Source: Pleurobrachia bachei
Lineage: Eukaryota > Ctenophora > Tentaculata > Cydippida > Pleurobrachiidae
DNA length: 30,335 bases
Direction: 5' to 3'
NCBI GenBank assembly: GCA_000695325.1
Contig: AVPN01000185.1
Coordinates: 37,960 to 68,294, forward strand
Shown: one piece after another, positions 1 through 12,200 of the stretch
How positions within the stretch are numbered: the stretch's first letter is position 1
Layout of the letters: each line of letters starts with the position of its first letter
The notes under the pieces: model-generated
Told to the model about the DNA's origin: nothing
Database searches by the model: none
Seen by the model: only the letters and a program-made list of their open reading frames with translations
Position numbers and translations under genes: made by a program

Positions 1-60
<60 letters not shown>

Positions 61-92
61 CTTCTCTCTATCTCTCTCTCTCTCTCTCTCTA
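1..92. repeat. (TC)n microsatellite
   Basis: Almost uninterrupted TC dinucleotides with a few substitutions. The tract touches the window edge, so its full length is unknown. Confidence 0.95.
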
Positions 93-2141
93 TCTCATGG
101 CATCTTGCCCACGCTTCCTGCTAGTTTGGACACGCAGATTCCTCTTCCCTGTCCCATAATAAATCAGTCAATACTCGAGTATGGGGTTATACATCCAGAG
201 AAAGCATTAATTAATCTAAATCAAAAGTATCACTACTTTTGTATAATTTTCATCTTTGTTTAGGTTGTAGCATATCGACCAGTTGTTCCTAGTGTTATGG
301 CTCATTTTAAGGGTTTCTTTCTCTACTTTTCAAGTTCATTTTATGCTTCAGTGACCTAAGATGGTTTGTTGTGGTTCATCTAGAATCATGGGGTCCTCCT
401 AACTTTATTACAGATATGTGAGTGAGAGAGAAATGAAGAGAGAAACAGTGAGAGAGATAGAGAGAGCAAGAGAGAAACAGCGAGAGAAAGGTAGAAAGAA
501 AATGAGAGATTTATAACAAACATGAATATCATGTTTCTCAAAAAAGGGTAAAACAGCTCATAGACGTGTCCGTACGTAACTCTCTCTCCCACAATCGGTG
601 CTAAGTTTCCTTGCTTTTCTTGACACTTGCATTTCAAAATATCACCCTCAAATGGTTTGCACGTACTTCCCTATTCCTCATCCACTATTACAAGTAGTGT
701 ACATTATCAAGCTATACTATTCTAGAATCTGGAATATATAGTAGTGTCATTTCTCTCTACTCTGCTGTAGTAGTGTCAAATCTCTCTCAGTTTGGAAGTG
801 GTAGTTCTACTTCTCCCTCATGTGTCTTTGGTTCTCAATTCTCTCTCGCATATACCTCTCCGTCTGCAGTTATATTCCATGTGTATATCTGACTGATAGT
901 GTTAAAAGTCAACACAGTTTTGATTTGTATCTCTCCCATCGTTCCCAAGTCCTAACTAGACAATGGCTGTGAAACAGGGTGGAGCAATTTATCTTCTGGC
1001 CCCCCCCCCTCTCCGGCCTTGACTTACTGATTATACTGTCTATTGTTGAGTCGCCTGACACCGTCAAATGAAATATAAACAATTCTATTGACTGTGTCCA
1101 TCATCCCATGATTTGGGATTTACATTGCATGTACAATTATACACATGTGACGTTCTTCTGGTGTATAAAGCTGCCTCTTCTGAAGCTTACACCTAGACGT
1201 CTTATAATACACAGACGTGATTCATAGAGGCCTGTCCTCACCGAATTTGTGTGTGTGTGTGTGTGTGTGGAGCTGTGTGGGGGTATATACATTTAACGCA
1301 CCTATACTGGGGAGGGGCAGGGTCGAGGTCTACCTAGAGCGCACTGCATTTGTTTATTTGTTCAGTGTTTTTGATCCAGTGTTTCCTATAAAACACCTGC
1401 GAGTACATGTTTTACAGTCATGTAATTTGATGAATAGGTACCTTTTGGCTAGAAGGAACAGCTTCTTTGATATTATTCTGATTTGTATTGTTGGTCATTG
1501 TTGAGTAAAGAAGTTGGTCAGGTTCACCCGAAAGATAGTCACCTGATTTCTTCGCAACAGATTGCAACCCTTCCTTTTGCAACTTGTTGCATCATGTTAG
1601 CATATTTTGTTAGTTTGCATTACAGAGAGGGAGAGAGAGAGAGAGGATCACTGCAGGATATATGGGAACTAACAGTTCAACTATCATGTGTTGTGTGGGC
1701 GTTATACGTACACTCAAGATTTCCTCACCAATATATATATCAAGAGAGAGAGAGAGATGGGTTATATTGACACGTTGGTCTGTGTAGGTTTGCTGCAAAC
1801 TGCCTGCTCAATATTCCTGCGAAAGTTAGGGTTATACCGCTCATTCCATTGCGAGGTTTATTGTTTCAAACAATTGGTGTACTTGCTACAGCATCTAGAT
1901 CTTATGGAAACTGTATGCTTCTTACTAGACACCCGGCCGTGAGAGTCAAAATAACCAACTTGTCAAATTGACAATGTCAATTCTGTTTCATACACCCTCA
2001 CTCAACAGTCAATAGTCCACGGTCCACACTCCTAAAACCGCCCAAACGTCCCGTATCAACCCACTATAACCTAAATCCTCCTTATTCCAGTGGCACCCCG
2101 AGCCCTGAACCCCCTTACAACAACTCCAATTCATTATAGCA
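93..2141. other. Upstream flank of ACLY without a recognisable gene
   Basis: I see no coding exon here. The stretch holds GA-rich runs (about 418-500), many scattered CTCTCT motifs (750-850), a poly-C run (about 1000-1011), a (GT)n tract (about 1249-1269) and GAGAGA runs (about 1625-1645 and 1743-1757). The open frames in it are short, low in complexity and resemble no family. A TATAAAG at about 1164 is the only TATA-like string I noticed. It lies almost 1 kb from the ACLY start, so I do not call it a promoter. A 5' UTR exon of ACLY may lie here but cannot be seen from sequence alone. Confidence 0.6.
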
Positions 2142-4699
2142 ATGGCACCCCGAGCCCTGAGGGAGGTTGATGGCAAGTCCATTCTTGCACGGTTTCTACC
2201 CACTGCTGACAGCTGCAAGAAAGTAGCCCAGGTCACCAAGACAACTGATTTCGAGGCACTCGCTAAGGAACACCCCTGGCTGCTGACAGAGGTAAATAGG
2301 ACGGGACGGAGCGGGGGCGGGGGGCTTGATTCAACTCCCCTAGTAAATATTTTCCTGTGATGGGGGGCTTGTTACTGAGCAAGGAACACTTGCCGGTATT
2401 GCTATTCTAGATTTAAATTACCACTGTCATTATTTTCAATCAGCCCTCAACCCCTCTCCTATTCTATAGAAGTTGGTATGCAAGCCGGATCAGCTAATCA
2501 AAAGGCGGGGAAAGCTGGGATTGATCAAGGTTAATGTGGGATATGATGATGCCATTGCCTGGATAACTGACAAGATGGGCAAGGAAATACAGGTGAGAGA
2601 TAGTTAGAGATAAAGAGAGATAGCGAAAGAGAGGGGAGAGAGAGACCCTTTGACCCAGCTGATCCCCAAAATCTATTCAAGGCCCATTTCCCTCCTTCTG
2701 TTTCCCTATTATAGCTGACATACGGTCTGTCTGACGCCAGTCAATCGATACTTCACTGCTGTGTACCCTTTATCCCCGGATTTAGTAGAACCAATCAAAA
2801 AACCTTAAAGGTAGCTCCCAGCTTGCAGCACAGCTCGTATAAGATCAAGTGAAAGTTCAAAAACAAATTCTTACGAACACTGTTTCAGATCGAGCAGTGT
2901 AGTGGGGAACTGAACACGTTTATTATCGAGCCATTCGTTCCACACGCCCAGGTATGTGTGAATTGGTAAAACTTGTTAATAACCACTAAAACCACTAACG
3001 ACCACTACTAACCATCACCACCATCTCTATTTGTAACGGCTATATCAGAAAATTATATAGGAAATACTATTAGGCCACAAAATGAGACACATGTAGTCTC
3101 CGTATATTTATACTTACTGGAAATAGATACTATCTGGGGGGAGTTGTACACATGACATTTTAAAATTTCTCTCATCGGTTATTTCCACGTGCGTTCATGC
3201 TAAAAAAGAGAGGAAACGAGAAAAGTAAATATTGAAAGCACCATGTTGTGGTTAGTACAGCACCGAAACCACAATTTCTGTTGTAGTCACGTGACGAGTA
3301 CTAGTCAAGTAGGTTTTACTTTTTATCTCCAATCTCGACCTTCTATTCTCTCTTTCTATCTATTTTTCATCTATCTTTCTCCTCCTCATGTCTCACCATG
3401 GGGTCGTCTGTTAAAACTCATCAATCCATTGTTTCTGCAACTAATGCGTTCAGATTTCTCTCTCTCTCTATCTCTCTCTCTCTCTTTCTCTCTCTCACTT
3501 ATCGACTCTACTAGGGGGGTATCAACTCCCTACTTCCCTGCTAAATGTTTTCTAGAGCAGCCCTGAATAAGGAACTCTTGTCGTTATAGAATATAGTTGT
3601 CACTTCTGGATTGGATTGAAAAGGAGCTGTTTCATAAAACCACTGTACCCCATCATTATCAATCAACCCTCCTCCCATTTTGTAGAAGTTGGTGTGCAAG
3701 CCCGATCAGCTGATCAAAAGGCGAGGAAAGCTGGGATTGATCAAGGTTAATGTGGGATATGATGATGCCATTGCCTGGATAACTGACAAGATGGGCAAGG
3801 AAATACAGGTGAGAGATAGTTAGAGATAAAGAGAGATAGCGAAAGAGAGGGGAGAGAGAGACCCTTTGACCCAGCTGATCCCCAAAATCTATTCAAGGCC
3901 CATTTCCCTCCTTCTGTTTCCCTATTATAGCTGACATACGGTCTGTCTGACGCCAGTCAATCGCTACTTCACTGCTGTGTACCTTTTATCCCCGGATTTA
4001 GTAGAACCAATCAGAAAACCTTAAAGGTAGCTCCCAGCTTGCAGCACAGCTCGTATAAGATCAAGTGAAAGTTCAAAAACAAATTCTTACGAACACTGTT
4101 TCAGATCGAGCAGTGTAGTGGGGAACTGAACACGTTTATTATCGAGCCATTCGTTCCACACGTCCAGGTATGTGTGAATTGGTAAAACTTGTTAATAACC
4201 ACTAAAACCACTAACGACCACTACTAACCACCACTAACCACATGTATTTGTAACGGCTATCTGAGAACATTATAGATGAAAAATTATGCCACAAAATGAG
4301 ACACATGTAGTCTCCGTATATTGCTTACTGAAAACCGATACTATCTGGGGAGTTGTACACATGACATTTTAAAATTTCTCTCATCGTTATTTCCACGTGC
4401 GTTCATGCTAAAAAAGAGAGAAAAAGATAAAAGTAAATATTGAGGGCACCATTTTAATTTTGTGGTTAGTACAGCACTGAAACCACAATTTCTGCGCCAC
4501 GTGACAGTCACGTGACTTTAGTCAGGTGGCGATTACTAGTCAAGTAGGTTTTACTTTTATCTCCAATCTCGACCTTCTCTATCTTTCTATCTATTTTTCA
4601 TCTTTCTTTCTTTCTCCTCCTCATGTCTCGCCGTGGGGTCGTCTGTTAAAACTCATCAATCCATTGTTTCTGCAACTAATGCGTTCAGATTTCTCTCTC

Positions 4700-4730
<31 letters not shown>

Positions 4731-7700
4731 GTTCTTACTACTTGAAGCTATCAGTTGCATACTCTGATTCCTTCGTGTGTGTCAGTATTGAACAGTTTTG
4801 CAGCTCGCCGAACCAGACGAATCGAGAGAAAGAGAAGTTTTAGAAGAATCAGCGACGGAACCAGAAACAGCTCATCTAGACACCAGTATAGCTCCAATTG
4901 AAATGAACCATTTCTCGTCCTCCCTAACTAAACTCTGCGAGGATTCAATACCAACCGGGCCCCGTGATTACATCAACAAAGACTCAAAACTCGCCTTCAC
5001 CAATGCTATCATCCAAATCCTGAAAGATGCTGCAGGAATCCCCCGAAATACAGAATTCGATCCTAAATTCATAACATACGAGCGGTTGATGGTAAGGAGC
5101 AAGCTCCAACTAGCAGACCTAGTCCACCAGTTATGCTGGTTCCTGAGTGCCAAGGCAGGCCCAATAGTGGAGGTGGCCTGGAGGCAGATGCAGGCCATGC
5201 AGAATGAGGCGGAGAAGAAGAGAGAGGAGGCGAGTGTGAGGGAGAAGGATGAGGTTATGCGGTTACAAGGACTCTTGGTGGAGTGCCAGAGAGAGGTTAA
5301 TGAACTTCAGGGACGGCTGTTGAGTGCTAGATCAGTTGTTCAGAATGAGCAGACAGAGGAAGAGAAATCTCCGCCCTCTCCTTCTAAATCTCCCAATTCT
5401 CCAAAATCTCCATCCCCTACTAAGTCTCCTTCTCCTACAAAATCTCCTACTAAATCTCCATCTTCTACTAAATCTCCAAGTTCTCCAAAATCTCCAAAAT
5501 CTCCAACCTTAAGACGGCCGTCACGACGCTCGTCAGACAACACACCAACTGACCGATCACACAACGTAATTATCTACGGTGTGAAAGAAGCTGAAAATGA
5601 ATCAGATGCGCTTTGTAAGGAAGCAGCACAAAATATTCTCACTCGCACCGGGATAGACCCAGAAGTTGTGTCCGTTAACCGATTGGGTGATCCAGGGACA
5701 ACATGTCATCGTCCAATTAGACTTGTTCTCCAATCGAGACAAGTTGTAAGGAGTGTTCTGGAGAGATCATCCAAGTTAAGGAGTGTTGAGGGGTGTGAGA
5801 GGGTGTATCTGTGTCCGGATAGGAGTGTGGTGGAGCGAGAAAAGAGGAGGGTGTTGGTGAGAGTGTTGGGGGAGAAGAGGGAGCAGGAACCGAGTAACCA
5901 TTGGGTGATACGAAGAGGAGAGGTCGTGAGTGTCAAGACTGATTAGAGTCAAATTGAAGCGTTGTGATGAAGTGAATCATATTTGTTGAAGTGAATAAGA
6001 AGCAACTTATACTAGTTAGATTTTCAGTTAAAAAATTTCCAATCTCCCTAAAAGTTTAGTGAATAAATATTTTCTATCAAATTCGCAGTTTGAATATCCT
6101 GAAACAAAACAAAGTCACCAACTAAAATCAAACACAAACTAATTAATCCTTGAATCCGCCCCTTTTCTCATCTCCAAACTGTAGACATCCCTTTTCCAGA
6201 CTAACTCCCTCCCCCTAACCCCTCCCTCTTCACGAACCATTCTTCTCCCTTCATTCCTATCCCTCCCTGCTCTCTAACTCCATTCCTCTTCTCCTCATCT
6301 AACTCACTCCTTCCCAACTCCATCCCTCCTCTCCCCTCAGGAGGATGAGTACTATGTGTGCATCTACGCCACCCTTCACTCCTCCCAATCCCTCTCCACA
6401 TCCCTCCCTCTTCTCCAACTCTATTTCACTACTCCTTCCATTATTCTCCCTGTCTCTCCCATCTCAGGAAGATGAGTACTATGTGTGCATCTATGCCACC
6501 AAGGAGGGAGACACACTCTATTTCTTTGAGGAGGGTGGTGTTGATATCGGTGATGTGGATACTAAAGCACACAAACTTGATATCCCAATTGGTAGGTTTA
6601 TATTTGAGTCTCTATTGTTACAATTGAAAACCAAGAATTACACAATTGACTCTCAAAATGTCGGATATAAATTCATTTCTACCCGAATTTTAGTGACAAT
6701 CAATTCTCGAAAGAAGTGAAATTTTGGGTTTATTACAATCCCTTATTTCTACAGGAACCTATCCCTGTGCCACGGAGATAACGGATGAACTGCTGGGTGG
6801 TGTTCCAGATATCAGAAAGGCAGTTGTAGCCAACTTTGTATCATCTCTCTTCAAACTATACTCCGATCTCTACTTCACTTACCTGGAGATCAACCCTCTT
6901 GGTGAGCAATTCCCTTCTTTTCAGTAGATGTTATTTCACACAAATTCTCATCAATACCCCAATCGTGCCAAACAAACTCCTCCTACCAACAATCCGATTT
7001 ACATTTTATACACCCCCTCCAGTCGTTACGAACAACCAGATTTACATTGTATCCCCCAGTCGTTATCATCAATACCCCAATCTTGACTCGTGACAAACAC
7101 CTCCCCAGTCGTTACAAACAACCAGATCTACGCTCTGGACATGGCCGCTAAGCTGGATGACACCGCCGATTATCTGTGTGGAGACAAATGGAAGGTCTCA
7201 GAATTCCCAGCTCCCTTCGGAAGGAAGAGCTGGCCTGAGGAGGAGTACATCAAGGTATCTTTTTGTTATCTTTTTTTAGCTGTTTCAATACAACAAGGTA
7301 TCTTTTTGTTATCTTTTTTAGCTATTTTAGTACATCAAGGTATCTTTTTGTTAGGGTAGGCGCACCTAATTCGGGTCGGTTTGTAATTCGGGTCACTTGT
7401 TTGTAATTCGGGCCATTCTAAAGTAACAACATTTGGCGGGAAAATTTGAAATACGAAATATCGTTAATTTCCCGATTTTGAATTCAATTGGTATTCCCAT
7501 GAATTTGCGGGATTTTTTCGAGAAGAAAACATACCTTACTCTACAAAATTACGCTGCAGTAAATCTAGCAACCTACAATTAAGCAACATTAAATTAAGCA
7601 ATCTTAAAAGAGGCAAATGAAAATACAAACTCTTAAATTAAGCAACCTAAAATTAAGCAATATCAAGCAACAAGAAATTAAGAGCATCCAAATTTAAGAA

Positions 7701-9242
7701 CTCTGTTATTAAGCAAATCACGTGATATATCACGTGATAAGACTCTGCAGAGAGAGGGGGTGTGTTCGTTGTGAGATAAGAGTAGCTGTGCGCGGCCACC
7801 CTGGCACGGGCACTCTCAGCGCTGACAAGTGACAGGCATTGTGATTTCTGAAACTTGATATCCCAATTGGTAGGTTTATTCACTGAACACTGAACAGTTT
7901 GTTCTGAACAGTTCAGAAAAGAAATTTAGTCTCAAAACATCGGATTTAAATTCATTTCTTCCCAACTTTTAGTGACAATCAATTCTCGAAAGAAGTGATC
8001 TTTTGGGTTTAATAATATCATTCCGTTTCTATAGGAACCTACCCCTGTGCCGCGGAGATAACAGATAAACTGCTGGGAGGTGTACCAGATATCAGAAAGA
8101 CCGTGGTAGCCAACTTTGTTTCATCTCTCTTCAAACTATACTCCGATCTGTACTTCACTTACCTGGAGATCAACCCTCTAGGTAAGCGTTATTTTGAATC
8201 AGTTACCTTCTTTTCAGTGGATATTATTTCACGCAAATTCTCATCAATAACTTAAAACAATCTGAATTAAACACTCCTCTTACCAACAATCAGATTTACA
8301 TTTTATCCCCCCAGTCGTTATCATCAATATCCCAATCTTGACTCGTGACAAACACCTCCCCAGTCGTTACAAACAACCAGATCTACGCCCTGGACATGGC
8401 CGCTAAGCTTGACGACACTGCAGATTATCTTTGTGGAGATAAATGGAAGGTCTCAGAATTCCCCGCTCCCTTCGGAAGGAAGAGCTGGCCTGAGGAGGAG
8501 TACATCAAGGTATCTTTTTGTTATCTTTTTTTAGCTGTTATAATACAGTCGGACCCCGATTTACCGGGCCCCGATTTACCGGAACCCCGATTTACCGGGA
8601 GAGTAAACTTCCCCCAAAATAGGAAATTTACGGTATTTGACCCCGATATATCGGGCACCCCGATTTACCGGGCAAAACCCTTTCCCCCGAGCATCCCGGT
8701 AAATCGGGGTCCGACTGTACATCAAGGTATCTTTTTGTTATCTTTTCCATATTCTCAGGATCTCGATGAGAAGAGTGGTGCCTCCCTCAAACTGACAATC
8801 CTGAATCCTGAGGGACGGGTATGGCTCATGGTGGCGGGTGGTGGGGCATCTGTCATCTTTAGTGACACCGTCTGCGATATGGGTACGTGCCTTACGTGAA
8901 TGGGTCTTGATCCTGGTATTGGCTGCTTGATCCAGATCTGGGTTTATCTAAGTCAACTTTCTTAGTTTTGCTACTATCCAGGACTCACTTCCTTTCATAA
9001 TATCAATCCCCTCTCTCCATTAATCTCACCCTATCCGGTATCCCTCACCCATATTGTTCTCAGGTGGTGCAAGTGAGATTGCCAACTATGGGGAATACTC
9101 TGGAGCCCCCTCCGAGGGACAAACATACGAGTACGCCAAGACAATCCTCAGTCTAATGACCCGCCGACCCAATGACCTTGGAAAGTGTCTGATTATTGGA
9201 GGGGGAATTGCAAACTTTACCAATGTTGCCAGTACCTTTAAG
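2142..9242 (+). CDS. ACLY: ACLY exons 1-8: ATP-grasp and citrate-binding half
   Basis: Exon 1 is 2142-2291, exon 2 is 2470-2592 (second copy 3686-3808), exon 3 is 2889-2951 (second copy 4105-4167), exon 4 is 6468-6591, exon 5 is 6755-6901 (second copy 8035-8181), exon 6 is 7109-7254 (second copy 8364-8509), exon 7 is 8759-8882 and exon 8 is 9064-9242. Recognisable stretches are HPWLLTE (exon 1), [14 protein letters not shown] (exon 2), [11 protein letters not shown] (exon 3), [12 protein letters not shown] and GGVDIGDVD (exon 4), [12 protein letters not shown] (exon 5), [17 protein letters not shown] (exon 6), [16 protein letters not shown] and VAGGGASVI (exon 7) and [15 protein letters not shown] (exon 8). 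This half binds ATP and citrate as in succinyl-CoA synthetase beta-type folds. Each duplicated exon pair keeps the phase, so either copy joins correctly to its neighbours. Confidence 0.93.
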
Positions 9243-12200
9243 GTGAGCAGTGGTTATCCTCATACGGGGTATACTGGGTTGTAAGCGGACTCTAGTGCTA
9301 AAATCGCGAAAATGCGAACTCGAGATTTCGGCCGTTAGACCGGAAACGAGAGTTTGCTGTACCTCTATCTCATTTAGAAGTTTTAGGGCCGTTATTTGGG
9401 TTCGAGGTTAGGGGTTAGGGCAAATGTTAGGGTTAGATATAGAGTCCTCCTTGGGTTTATATATAGAGCCCGTTAGCACTAGAGTCCGCCTACCATACTG
9501 GGTATACTGGGTATTGGGTCTGTTCCCTCCTCTTGTGAACCTAGTATTTCTTGAACAAGGTGTGGTAAATCTTGTTAATTACCATGTTAATCACCATGTA
9601 ATTAATGGCCTGCTATCACACAGGGAATTGTGAAAGCTCTTGCCGAGTACAAAGAACAACTGGTGAACAACAAAGTATCAATCTTTGTCCGACGTGGTGG
9701 ACCTAACTACCAGGTAAACTTTTTGATTTCCACAATCTTACCTTTTTTACTGTTTACTGATTTCCCCAGTCCAAGGTGTCTATAACAGTTCTATTTATCT
9801 TGACTGTATAATGTATAACATCGCTCCTGATTTCCCTGGGCAACCCCTACCACTACCAGCCGGCAGCCGTGCAAAGCAAACGAAGCCCAATGATTTCCCC
9901 CTGCAGGAACATTTCTAACATCTCTCCCAATAATTTCCCCTGCAGGAAGGCCTTCAGAAGATGAAGAATTGTGGGGACATGCTCGGTGTACCAATGTACG
10001 TGTTTGGCCCTGAGGAACACATGACTAGCATTGTTGGTATGGCCCTCGGTAAAACTCCAATCCCGGAAACACAGGTGAGTCTTGGTTACCATGGTTACCA
10101 ATACGTGTTACCATAGTTACCATTACCCATTACCATGGTTACCATATCACAGGAGTTCTCTAGCGGTATCAAGGATAACTTCCTCTTTGGAAAGCATGAC
10201 GTTGTAAGGAGGAGCAAGAATAGTGAGTCTGCGGAGGAACAGGAACCGAAGGAGAAACGTGCCCGTGGAAACATGAACAAGGTGAGACATGATATCATAC
10301 ACAGCGTGACGTCATATTCAGGTGCGTGACGTCACGTGATAAGTACGTCACGACGTCATAGTTTATCTAGAAAAGTGACGTCATATAACACTCGAATACC
10401 ATGTGTCAGGCCCCTCCCGCTACTGCTGCCTCAAAGGTAGGCACCCCTAAGAAGGAATGGGACTTTATCCCTGAGGTATTATCAGCCTCATACATATCAG
10501 CCTCATCATATCAGTAGTATATCGGAGCCCTATCGGAGAGTAGCCTCATATTGAGAGATGTATTGCAGAGCCATTGTTCCATTTTGATAGCATCTTGATT
10601 TCCTTCTTTTTCATCTAAGATCTGATATTTTCCCTTTTTGCCCGAAAAACAGATTAGATAAGAAGATATATCGAAAGAAGCATCTCTTGATTGATTCCCT
10701 ATTTGATTTTTTAGTTTAAGGATTAACCAAATAAGATAGGTTGCAGGAAAGCTAAACATCCTATCCATTTCTATCCTTCTTTTTTGTTCCCCTTCTATCT
10801 AGCTGTTTCTAACTCACACTTACCTCCGCCTACTAACAAGTGAAACACATCTCCAGCTACTCACCTATACCCCATTTTTCAGGCCCGAGCACTGTCTCCA
10901 TCCCAGTACAATCTTTACGATAAGACCACTACCTGCTTCGTGTATGGACTACAACTGAAGGCTGTCCAGGGAATGTTAGATTTCGATTGTGCTTGCCGAC
11001 GGGATGTACCCTCTGTTGCGGGTTAGAGTTTTATCTTTTCTCTCCCTCGTTTCTTTCTCCTTCTCTCCGTCTCTATGCCTCTATCTCTAGCTCTCACTCT
11101 TTCTATCCAGATGTAATGTGGTTACTGGTTGTTTTATTGGTGGAGACTGCAATATCTAACCCCGCAATATCTAACACCGCAATATCTAACCCCGCCCTTC
11201 TCCTACAGGTATCATCAACCCCTTCTCTGCAAACCACAACGTCAGACTGTACTTTGGCAGTAAGGAAGTTAACGTCCCCGTATACAAGAACATGGGCGAG
11301 GCCATTGCAAAACACCCCAAAGCAAGTGTGATTATCAGTTTCGCATCCTTCAGATCTGCCTATACTTCCACGCTGGAGATGTTGAAGTAAGTTAGTGTCC
11401 GCTACACCCCTACCCCCCTGGAAGCTCAACTCTGGGCCAGATCAGGGGGGATTATTTGTCCCCGCAAATATTGATCAGCAGCACCCCCCCCCACCCCGTC
11501 TTATGCCTCTCGTGATTGAAACACCCTCGATACACCCGCTCTCACTCATTTGGTTTCAAGAGAGGAGTAATTGTAACTTCATTTAATCAATTCTCATTCC
11601 TCAGGTACCCCGATTATAACTTCATTCCCTCCCCAGGTACCCCGAGAACATCAAATGCATCGCCATCATCGCCGAGGGAATCCCCGAGAACCTTACCAAG
11701 AAGATCAACAAACTGGCTGCAGAGAAAGGGGTCGCTATAGTAGGACCTGCAACCGTTGGAGGGGTGAAACCTGGGTGCTTCAAGATCGGAAATACTGGTC
11801 AGTAGTAGTTGTGAGATTAGAGAGTTTATAGTAGTAGTGGGGTCAGAGATTATGAAAATTAGATCATGATGATTCCTTATACAAATCTCTGATCGATCAC
11901 TATCAGATGAATCAAGCCATTCTGTAGGTTTTATGGTTTACCAATAAGATAGATAGATACTAATCTTCTCATATGACTTCTATGATATCCTAAATCATCC
12001 TCCTATTTCCCCTCAGCCCCCTTGATATCCCATGATTTCCCTCACTCTAGGCGGTATGCTGGACAACATTCTCAACTCCAAACTCTACCGGCCCGGATCT
12101 GTCGCCTACGTGTCCCGATCGGGGGGTATGAGTAACGAACTGAACAATATCGTCTCACTGAACACTGACGGTGTTTATGAAGGAGTAGCCATTGGGGGAG

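Noticed and set aside
386-637. Minus-strand frame rich in Ser-Leu near the window start
   Set aside because: It is translated from GA/TC microsatellite sequence.
4798-4902. Extension of the ORF1-like protein upstream of ATG 4903
   Set aside because: The codon at 4798 is TTG and is preceded by TTTTGCAG-like text. The first ATG is at 4903.
11605-11740. Use of the upstream acceptor at 11604 for ACLY exon 15
   Set aside because: It shifts the frame, whereas 11637 gives the conserved [12 protein letters not shown].
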